A stretch of 17,305 nucleotides of DNA from CAYVHB01 sp964450865 (GTDB lineage Bacteria > Bacillota > Clostridia > Saccharofermentanales > UBA5734), in contig CAYVHB010000049.1 in assembly GCA_964450865.1 (NCBI GenBank), positions 1 through 17,305 on the forward strand, in the 5' to 3' direction. Of the stretch, positions 6,236 to 12,072 are shown piece by piece (position 1 is the first letter of the stretch; each line of letters starts with the position of its first letter). A program made the position numbers and the translations under genes. The notes beneath the pieces were generated by a model, which was not told where the DNA came from, ran no database searches, and saw only the letters and a list, made by a program, of their open reading frames with translations.

Positions 6236-7735
6236 GTGGAGAATTTGCTGAACAAGGCGGCCGAGCTGTCGGCGATCATGGTTATTTTCGGGGGGACGGG
6301 CGACCTGACCCATCGCAAGCTGATTCCGGCGCTGTACAATCTGGTGCATGACAAACTACTGCCGGCGCATTTTGCCGTGGTGACGGTGGGGCGGCGGACC
6401 AAGTCGAGCGAGGCGTATCGCGACGAGGTTTTCGCCTCGCTGCAGAAGTTTTCGCGCAATACGATCATCCCGGCGCAGTGGGAGCGGCTGCGGGCCCTGA
6501 TCCATTATGTGCAGTTTGATTTCGACGACCTGTCCGGCTATGACCGGCTCAAGCTGTTTTTGCGCGAGCTGGACCAGACTGTGCAGACGGGCGGCAACCG
6601 GGTTTTTTACCTGGCGGTGGCACCGGAGTACTTTGAAGTCATTGTCCATGGCCTTGATGTCAGCGGCTTGCGGCAGGAAAATCCCCAGGGCTGGCAGCGG
6701 CTGGTGATCGAGAAGCCGTTTGGCAAGGACCTGAAAACGGCCACCCAGCTCAATGATGCCCTGCACAAGGTTTTCCCCGAAGAGAGCATTTACCGGATCG
6801 ACCATTATCTGGGCAAGGACATGATCCAGAACATCATGGTCCTGCGGTTTTGCAACCTGATTTTCGAGTCGATGTGGAGCAACAAGTATATTGACAATGT
6901 GCAGATCTCGCTGGCCGAGAAGCACGGCGTCGGCAGCCGCGGCGGTTATTATGATGTCTCCGGGGCGATGCGCGACATGATCCAGAATCATGCGATCCAG
7001 ATCCTGTCGATCCTGGCGATGGAGCCGCCGGGTTCGCTGTCGGTGGATGCGATCCGGACCGAAAAGCTCAAGGTCATCCAGGCGATCGAGGAGTTTTCGC
7101 CGGAGCGGCTGCGGGAAAATGTCGTGTTTGGCCAGTACGGGCGCGGCATGATTGACGGCCAGCCGGTGCCGGGCTATCGCGAGGAGGAGCGCGTCCCGGA
7201 GGATTCGATGACGGAGACGTTCGTGGCTTTAAAGCTGCGGATCAATAATTTCCGCTGGGCTGGCACGCCGTTTTATGTGCGCACGGGCAAGCGCCTCGGC
7301 CAGCATTCGGCCGAGATCGTGATCCAGTTCAAGTCACTGCCCAAGATCTTGTATTTCAAGGATATGATCCAGGATCCCAATCTGCTCGTGATCCGCATCC
7401 AGCCGCATGTCGGTGTGTTTTTCCAGCTCAACACCAAGGACTTCAGCACGCATCAGGATATCCACGCGATGAAGGTCGAGTCAAGCAGCATCAGCCCGAA
7501 CCAGGGCAATACGCCGGAGGCTTATGAGCGGCTGCTGTATGACATTCTGCGCGGCGATGCGACGCTGTTCTCGTGGTGGAATGAGGTCGAGGCTTCATGG
7601 AAGCTGGCGGACCGGATTATCGCCTATCGCGAGCAGCGGCGGCTGAATTACCCGAATTATGATGCGGGCAGCCTGGGTCCGGTGCGGGCTTATGAGCTGC
7701 TGGCCAAGGACGGGCGCGAGTGGTGGCGGATCTGA
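6236..7735 (+). CDS. zwf: glucose-6-phosphate 1-dehydrogenase
   Basis: The product is 499 residues, a normal length for the family. It oxidises glucose 6-phosphate to 6-phosphogluconolactone with NAD(P)+, the entry step of the oxidative pentose phosphate pathway, in the cytoplasm. The nucleotide-binding strand-loop is FGGTGDLTHRKLIPAL (18-33). EKPFGKDL is at 159-166. The substrate/catalytic motif RIDHYLGKD (187-195) is the family's RIDHYLGKE with Glu replaced conservatively by Asp; H190 is the equivalent of the conserved active-site histidine. RDMIQNH (246-252) supplies the second conserved histidine, H252. The start is GTG at 6236, chosen because AAAGGGG lies 7 nt upstream; the next in-frame ATG (6278) would remove part of the Rossmann fold. 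It stands alone: no pgl, gnd or opcA gene is adjacent. I see no convincing promoter in the 108-bp gap upstream and no strong terminator downstream. Confidence 0.97.
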   Translation: MENLLNKAAELSAIMVIFGGTGDLTHRKLIPALYNLVHDKLLPAHFAVVTVGRRTKSSEAYRDEVFASLQKFSRNTIIPAQWERLRALIHYVQFDFDDLSGYDRLKLFLRELDQTVQTGGNRVFYLAVAPEYFEVIVHGLDVSGLRQENPQGWQRLVIEKPFGKDLKTATQLNDALHKVFPEESIYRIDHYLGKDMIQNIMVLRFCNLIFESMWSNKYIDNVQISLAEKHGVGSRGGYYDVSGAMRDMIQNHAIQILSILAMEPPGSLSVDAIRTEKLKVIQAIEEFSPERLRENVVFGQYGRGMIDGQPVPGYREEERVPEDSMTETFVALKLRINNFRWAGTPFYVRTGKRLGQHSAEIVIQFKSLPKILYFKDMIQDPNLLVIRIQPHVGVFFQLNTKDFSTHQDIHAMKVESSSISPNQGNTPEAYERLLYDILRGDATLFSWWNEVEASWKLADRIIAYREQRRLNYPNYDAGSLGPVRAYELLAKDGREWWRI

Positions 7736-7752
7736 GCGGAGATGCCGGCGCT

Positions 7753-7869
7753 CGGGTAAATGGCGCGGGGGCAGATAGATGGGTAGACGAACTGGAGCGT
7801 GTTGGCCCAGCCTGAATCGCGGGTGGCGTGCAAGCGGGCGGGTAAACGGCGCGGGTGGGTAGACGGCGC
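7753..7869 (+). repeat. duplicated GGGTA-AYGGCGC module
   Basis: CGGGTAAATGGCGCGGG (7753-7769) recurs as CGGGTAAACGGCGCGGG (7839-7855). Each is followed by GGGTAGACG (7781-7789, after 11 nt; 7857-7865, after 1 nt), so a two-part module is present twice between zwf and the cyclase gene. No coding role is apparent. Confidence 0.75.
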
Positions 7870-7888
7870 AGAATGCGCAGTTTAATAT
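7860..7888 (+). promoter_or_regulatory. candidate promoter of the cyclase gene
   Basis: TAGACG (7860-7865; 4/6) and TAATAT (7883-7888; 4/6) are separated by 17 nt. Transcription would start near 7895, just before the competing hairpins at 7905-7947. Modest matches in GC-rich DNA. Confidence 0.3.
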
Positions 7889-7904
7889 GAGATCAGGCAG
7901 CATG

Positions 7905-7947
7905 CAGCAAGCAGAACACAGCTTGCTGCAAGCAGAATCCAGCAAGC
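7905..7947 (+). promoter_or_regulatory. mutually exclusive hairpins in the cyclase leader
   Basis: CAGCAAGC occurs at 7905-7912 and again at 7940-7947, and its reverse complement GCTTGCTG lies between them at 7921-7928. The middle element can pair with either flank but not both. The upstream pairing extends to 10 bp (7903-7912 with 7921-7930). The downstream arm ends 17 bp before the AGGAGGTG ribosome binding site (7965-7972). This resembles a translational switch or attenuator leader; no ligand or leader peptide is recognised. Confidence 0.45.
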
Positions 7948-7976
7948 CAGGAGCCGGTCAGGCCAGGAGGTGCCCT

Positions 7977-8597
7977 ATGAAAATTTACGACATTTCCATG
8001 ACGATTACTGATGATATGCCGGTTTATGCCGGCAAAGCCAGCAAGCGGCCTTTTATTGGCCAGGACCTGGAGAACTCGGGGCACACGGTTTATGAATCAA
8101 AGCTGATCATGAACCTGCATACCGGGACGCATGTTGATGCGCCGCTGCACATGATGCCGGGCGGCGCGCGGATGGATTTCCTGGCCCTCGAGCAGGTCGT
8201 CACGCGCTGCAAGGTCTTTGACCTCAGCGAGGTGGCAGAAGCGATCTCAGCTGACCACCTGGCTGATCGCGGCATCACGGCGGGCGATTTTGTCCTGCTG
8301 AAGACGCGCAATTCTTATGAAGACATCCTCGAAGGGTCTTTCGTTTATCTCGATCGCACCGGAGCGGCTTTCTTGCAGGAGCTGGGCGTGATCGGCGTTG
8401 GCACGGACGGTCTCGGGATCGAGCGGGCCCAACCGGATCACGCGACGCATGAGACCTTGCTGGGCAATGGGATTGTCGTGATCGAGGGGTTGCGCCTGGC
8501 CCATGTGCCGGATGGCGAGTATCTGCTGGTGGCCTTGCCGCTGAAGATACTCGATACCGAAGCGGCACCGATGCGGGCAATCCTGATTGATGACTGA
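7977..8597 (+). CDS. cyclase-family metal hydrolase (kynurenine formamidase-like)
   Basis: The product is 206 residues, typical of the family (PF04199). The signature HTGTHVDAPLH (48-58) gives the metal ligands H48, H52 and D54 and the catalytic-type H58. GTDGLGIE (about 141-148) and the C-terminal LPLKILDTEAAPMRAILI complete the usual pattern. Members hydrolyse formamides such as N-formylkynurenine or open cyclic substrates, using Zn or Mn, in the cytoplasm. No other tryptophan-catabolism gene is nearby, so the substrate cannot be assigned. The start at 7977 is chosen because AGGAGGTG lies 4 nt upstream and MKIYDIS is the standard N terminus; an in-frame ATG at 7887 would add 30 unconserved residues. 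The leader holds alternative hairpins (7905-7947). A weak GGCAG/CTGCC hairpin with TTTT (about 8605-8641) may be its terminator. Confidence 0.9.
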   Translation: MKIYDISMTITDDMPVYAGKASKRPFIGQDLENSGHTVYESKLIMNLHTGTHVDAPLHMMPGGARMDFLALEQVVTRCKVFDLSEVAEAISADHLADRGITAGDFVLLKTRNSYEDILEGSFVYLDRTGAAFLQELGVIGVGTDGLGIERAQPDHATHETLLGNGIVVIEGLRLAHVPDGEYLLVALPLKILDTEAAPMRAILIDD

Positions 8598-8692
8598 GCG
8601 GCCAGGCAGGGTTTCAAGCAGTCGTTTCTGCCGCAACTTTTGACAGACGGGCGAATTTTTTGCCAGTTTTGAAAGACTATTTGTAACTTCTC

Positions 8693-8721
8693 ATGATAGA
8701 CAGGTCATTTTAGCGTATAAT
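8693..8721 (+). promoter_or_regulatory. promoter of the zinc-ribbon membrane protein gene
   Basis: A perfect TATAAT (8716-8721) is preceded, at 17 nt, by ATGATA (8693-8698; 4/6 to TTGACA). Transcription would start near 8728 with a leader of about 77 nt. Confidence 0.65.
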
Positions 8722-8804
8722 ACAATAAGATCAGTCCACCTCAACAAACATCTATGTCCGGGCTTTTGAATACGTCTTGGCTTGTTAATCAGAAAGGATG
8801 GTGC

Positions 8805-9371
8805 ATGATGGCACAATTTTGCGGCAAATGTGGAAAAGAACTGGATCCGGGTGCGCAATTCTGCAAGTCCTGCGGGACTCCGGTTGCAGCGGCACAGGCT
8901 GGACCGCAGGCGGGCGCTGCTGGGGCAGCGGGCGCTGCTGGGGCCGGCGGAGCTGCGCAGTCGGCTGGATCGAATACGGACTTCCTCAAGGGCAGCTTTG
9001 GTTTCAAACGCCCACCTGAGACCTTTGATCCTGCCGATATCGAAAAGAATAAAACCATGGGCGGCCTGGCCTATCTGCTCTTCTTCCTGCCGCTGGTCGC
9101 CTGCCCCGATTCAAAATTTGGCAAATTCCACGCCAATCAGTCGCTGCTGCTCGATCTCCTGTGGATCGCGATCATGGTGGCAATGGGGATTGTTTCCACG
9201 ATTCTGGCCCTGATCCCGAAAATCGGCTGGATTTTTGCCCTTATTTTCGGAATTCTCTGGGTTGTCGTCCCGCTCGCCCTGACGATTGTCCTGATCCTTG
9301 CCCTGATCAAAGCCATCGGCGGCGAAGCACTCGAGCTGCCGGTGATCGGCAAATTCCGTATCATCAAGTAA
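8805..9371 (+). CDS. zinc-ribbon / DUF4870-like (Tic20-type) membrane protein
   Basis: The product is 188 residues. A zinc ribbon (C6-x2-C9 and C20-x2-C23, FCGKCGKELDPGAQFCKSCG) is followed by a Gly/Ala linker (about 28-54). Then comes a membrane domain with hydrophobic segments at about 86-100, 113-137 and 141-168. KFGKFHANQSLLL (104-116) lies between the first two and is the hallmark of the DUF4870/Tic20-like family ('FHAxQ'). Two adjacent ATGs (8805 and 8808) follow AAAGGA (8793-8798) at 6 or 9 nt; I take the first, and the choice changes one residue. An ATG at 8754 has no SD. The gene is monocistronic, between a strong TATAAT promoter and a terminator at 9419-9453. Function is unknown; the ribbon probably faces the cytoplasm. 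It shares its N-terminal ribbon type with the AIM24 fusion protein at 2123. Confidence 0.88.
   Translation: MMAQFCGKCGKELDPGAQFCKSCGTPVAAAQAGPQAGAAGAAGAAGAGGAAQSAGSNTDFLKGSFGFKRPPETFDPADIEKNKTMGGLAYLLFFLPLVACPDSKFGKFHANQSLLLDLLWIAIMVAMGIVSTILALIPKIGWIFALIFGILWVVVPLALTIVLILALIKAIGGEALELPVIGKFRIIK
8910..8945 (+). repeat. 18-bp tandem duplication in the Gly/Ala linker
   Basis: GCGGGCGCTGCTGGGGCA (8910-8927) is repeated at 8928-8945 with one change in the last base. It encodes the Gly/Ala linker of the zinc-ribbon membrane protein and keeps the reading frame. Confidence 0.85.
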
Positions 9372-9418
9372 GACTGGCGGTTGACCGATCTGGCTGCACA
9401 CTATAAGTCCTGCATGTG

Positions 9419-9453
9419 AAAGGGAGGTTCCTGCCAAAGGTCCTCCCTCTTTT
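9419..9453 (+). terminator. intrinsic terminator of the DUF4870-like gene
   Basis: AGGGAGG (9421-9427) pairs with CCTCCCT (9442-9448), with a possible inner CCT/AGG pairing in the loop, followed by CTTTTC. It lies about 50 bp after the stop codon. Confidence 0.75.
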
Positions 9454-9466
9454 CAATTCTGATCTG

Positions 9467-9519
9467 CAGGCTGTCGAAAGATCCTTCTCTTTTATCGTCG
9501 ATTTACAGGCTGTCGAAAG
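9467..9519 (+). repeat. 14-bp direct repeats upstream of the pseudokinase promoter
   Basis: CAGGCTGTCGAAAG occurs exactly at 9467-9480 and 9506-9519, 39 bp apart (close to four helical turns). The second copy covers the place where a -35 element would be for the extended -10 at 9532-9539. The spacing and position suit a transcription-factor site. Confidence 0.7.
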
Positions 9520-9531
9520 GCCGGAACTTTT

Positions 9532-9539
9532 GCTATAAT
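9532..9539 (+). promoter_or_regulatory. extended -10 promoter of the pseudokinase gene
   Basis: TG (9532-9533 begins TGC) followed by a TATAAT hexamer at 9534-9539 reads TGCTATAAT with overlap of the C, close to the TGnTATAAT extended -10. No good -35 lies 16-18 nt upstream, where the second 14-bp repeat sits, so an activator may be needed. The leader would be about 160 nt. Confidence 0.5.
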
Positions 9540-9705
9540 AAATGATTGGCTGGTTTGACATTTATGTTCACCAAATGAGGTGACGCTTTCAGGTCTATTT
9601 AAACCGCCGTACAGGCCATTCCTGAAGATTTTGACAGTCTGGCGCCAGGAGCAAAGGTTTTCGCACGATCGCTCCGGTGCGTTGGCTGGTACAGGTGATT
9701 AACAA

Positions 9706-11844
9706 ATGACAGATCATGTTCCTTCCTCAGATCAACTTCCCTATCGCTCTGATCCGCTGTTCAGTCCGCCGCAGGCAGCGGCGGGGCCAGATGCCGGTGC
9801 AGCCGGGGTTATTCGTCCGTCTGAGACCAGCGCGGCCGGGACAGGCGGACGTACGGGGCCAACTGGATCACAGCAGCCAGCCGGGACCAGTCGACCGATG
9901 GTTTCGCGTCCGGCCATGACCGGTCCAGCCGGCACAGATGACGCAGATACGGCGGATCCGGTTGCGGACGCATCGGATGTTTTCGCCGATATCGCGCCGG
10001 AATTCTCCACTGTTCATGCCGGTACGCTGCTCGCCGACCGCTTCGAGCTGCTGCGGCCGCTGGCGGCTGACGAGCTGATCCATGTCTGGACGGCCCAGGA
10101 TCGCCAGACCGGCACGCAGGTCGTGGTTGATTTCCTGCCGGCCAGCCTGTCTGATGCCGAACGGGAGGCCCTGATTCGCCTTGATCATCCGAATATCATC
10201 AAGATCGTCGGCTATGGCCAGCTCGGCCAGCTGCATTACCTGATCCGGCCGCGGCTGGATACGCCCAATTTGCACGAGCTGCTGCTGGCCCAGGGGCCGC
10301 TCGACTGGCAGTCTGCCGTGGAGCTGGTGATCCAGATCGGCCTGGCCCTCGAATACGCCCATCAGCACGGTGTCCTCCATCGCGGCCTGAATCCGGCCTG
10401 TATCGATTACCTGCCCCAGGGCCAGGTCGAGGTTTCGAATTTCGGCGTGGTTTCGGCGGCAGCTGTTCATTCGATCACCCTCGGCAATGCCGCGGTGATG
10501 CGGGCGGTCAGTTATTACGCGCCGGAGCTGATCAAGGGCCAGGGCGCGGATCCCCGCACCGATGTATATGCGCTCGGTGTGATTTTATTCGAGATCCTGA
10601 CCGGACGCCTGCCCTTCACCGGGCAAAATCCGGTCGCGGTCGCCCTGCATCATCTGCAGGACCGGCCGATCCGGCCGACGGCGCTGAATCACCTGATCCC
10701 GCCGGCGCTGGAGCAGGTTATCATGCGCTGCCTGGAGAAATCACCGGAGCTGCGTCATGACAGTGCCCGCAGCCTGGTTGAAGAGCTCGATGCCTGCCTG
10801 GTCGATCCGCAGGGGATTGAGGGGCCGGTGACCGGCAGTTCCGACTGGGACAGCCCGACGACAGCGATTGGCCTGCAGCGGCCTGATTCGGACTTTGGCC
10901 GGCTGCGCAAGATCATGCGGACGATTGACCGGCGGCGCTGGTCGCGGACCCGTGACACCTTGCTGGTCGCCCTGATCCTCTTCCTCGCCGTCATCTTCTT
11001 CGGCTCGATTTTCGTCTGGGGCTATGCCAATGTCCTGCCGCTCTTTCATCAGGAAACGGTCGTTGATTATAAAGTCGGCACCTATATTGGCCAATCGCTC
11101 AAGGAAGTCGAGACTTTGCTGAAAAAGGACGAGATCGGCTATATTGTGAAGTATGTCGCGACGACGGTGAATGAAGGCCTGGTGGTCGAGCAGGATCCGG
11201 CGCCGGGCGTGACGATCCTCCCCGCTTCGGTCAAGATCATTCTGACCGTCAGCGGCGGCCAGAACATGATCACGCTTGATAATTACAAGGGAAAGTCTTA
11301 TACCGAGGCTGTGGCCGCCCTGAAAAAGCTCGGCCTGACGGTCAGCCGTTCGTATGAATATTCGAAGGTCGGCAAGGGCAAGGTCATTCGCACGACGCCG
11401 ACAGCCGGGGAAAAAGTGCCCGTAGGCTCGAATATTTCGATTGTGGTCAGCGAGGGTATGCCCACTGTGCGGATGCCGGACCTGGTCGGCCTGAGCTGGA
11501 GCGCGGCCAAGGCCCAGCTTCGCAAGCTGAACCTGATTATGGGTCCGGCGGTGAATGTGGCCCGCGATCCCGTGACTTATATGTCGATTCCAGTGCCTGA
11601 GGGCTCGCGGGTGATCATCAGCCAGTCGATCGATCCGGATACCAAGATCATGCCCCAGACGGTGGTGGGGCTGACCTATGGCGCGTCACTCGATTACCAG
11701 CAGTCGCTGCATCCGACGCCGACACCGTCGCCGACACCGAAGGTGACACCGACTCCCAGGGTATCACCGACGCCAGGCACAGACTGGACGTATCCGACAT
11801 CGCGGCGCGTGACGCCGACACCGCGGCCAACCCGCGGCCGGTGA
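9706..11844 (+). CDS. PASTA-repeat membrane pseudokinase (Stk1/PrkC-like)
   Basis: The product is 712 residues. In order: a Pro/Ala/Gly-rich disordered N terminus (1-105), a protein-kinase fold (about 108-365), a basic juxtamembrane stretch, one transmembrane helix (about 418-440), two PASTA-like repeats (about 454-517 and 521-583), a third atypical one (587-645), and a Pro/Thr tail (670-712). The fold is clear: HPNIIKI, YYAPEL, DVYALGVILFEILTGRLPF. Yet the catalytic residues are gone. The glycine loop reads RPLAADELIHVW, the VAIK lysine is D142 (VVVDFL), HRD is H-R-G227 with N229 and C232 replacing the usual Lys and Asn, and DFG is N245-F-G. It should not phosphorylate and probably acts as a cell-wall-sensing scaffold or allosteric partner. 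The ATG has AGGTGA 7 nt upstream. No PP2C phosphatase or division gene is adjacent, unlike typical stk loci. An active paralogue elsewhere in the genome is likely but unseen. Confidence 0.92.
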   Translation: MTDHVPSSDQLPYRSDPLFSPPQAAAGPDAGAAGVIRPSETSAAGTGGRTGPTGSQQPAGTSRPMVSRPAMTGPAGTDDADTADPVADASDVFADIAPEFSTVHAGTLLADRFELLRPLAADELIHVWTAQDRQTGTQVVVDFLPASLSDAEREALIRLDHPNIIKIVGYGQLGQLHYLIRPRLDTPNLHELLLAQGPLDWQSAVELVIQIGLALEYAHQHGVLHRGLNPACIDYLPQGQVEVSNFGVVSAAAVHSITLGNAAVMRAVSYYAPELIKGQGADPRTDVYALGVILFEILTGRLPFTGQNPVAVALHHLQDRPIRPTALNHLIPPALEQVIMRCLEKSPELRHDSARSLVEELDACLVDPQGIEGPVTGSSDWDSPTTAIGLQRPDSDFGRLRKIMRTIDRRRWSRTRDTLLVALILFLAVIFFGSIFVWGYANVLPLFHQETVVDYKVGTYIGQSLKEVETLLKKDEIGYIVKYVATTVNEGLVVEQDPAPGVTILPASVKIILTVSGGQNMITLDNYKGKSYTEAVAALKKLGLTVSRSYEYSKVGKGKVIRTTPTAGEKVPVGSNISIVVSEGMPTVRMPDLVGLSWSAAKAQLRKLNLIMGPAVNVARDPVTYMSIPVPEGSRVIISQSIDPDTKIMPQTVVGLTYGASLDYQQSLHPTPTPSPTPKVTPTPRVSPTPGTDWTYPTSRRVTPTPRPTRGR

Positions 11845-11923
11845 CAGAGCGATCTGCGCGATATGGGCGGCGATGGCGCGGTCGACCCGTAGTCTGGCAG
11901 ATGAATGACGTTTAGAAAAGTAG

Positions 11924-11951
11924 AGGCCGGCTTTGCAACCGGCCTTTTTTT
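11924..11951 (+). terminator. intrinsic terminator of the pseudokinase gene
   Basis: AGGCCGG (11924-11930) pairs with CCGGCCT (11939-11945) around CTTTGCAA, followed by a run of Ts. It lies about 80 bp after the stop codon. Read on the other strand the stem has only a broken T-tract, so any stop for the convergent operon would be weak. Confidence 0.9.
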
Positions 11952-12021
11952 CATGTTGCAAATGCTGTGCCGGGCGCTTTCGCGTGATTCCGGTTCGTAT
12001 CTGGCTGATCCGATGCGGGGC

Positions 12022-12072
12022 GCCGGTTCCTGACCGGTTTGCATTTTGCAAAATCTGATACAATGAACCGGC
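12022..12072. repeat. inverted GCCGGTTC/GAACCGGC with internal ACCGGT
   Basis: GCCGGTTC (12022-12029) and GAACCGGC (12065-12072) are perfect 8-bp inverted repeats abutting the stop codon of the minus-strand gene. A further ACCGGT lies at 12033-12038, allowing alternative pairing. It may form the 3' end structure of the minus-strand operon, which otherwise lacks an obvious terminator. Confidence 0.5.

Larger units (their letters stand above)
9372..9705. other. intergenic region before the pseudokinase
   Basis: This gap of about 330 bases contains the terminator of the DUF4870-like gene, two copies of a 14-bp direct repeat (9467-9480 and 9506-9519), an extended -10 promoter (9532-9539) and a leader of about 160 nt. 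No gene is seen. Confidence 0.65.

Noticed and set aside
9706..11844. Active serine/threonine kinase
   Set aside because: All catalytic residues are substituted, so activity should not be assumed from the family match.
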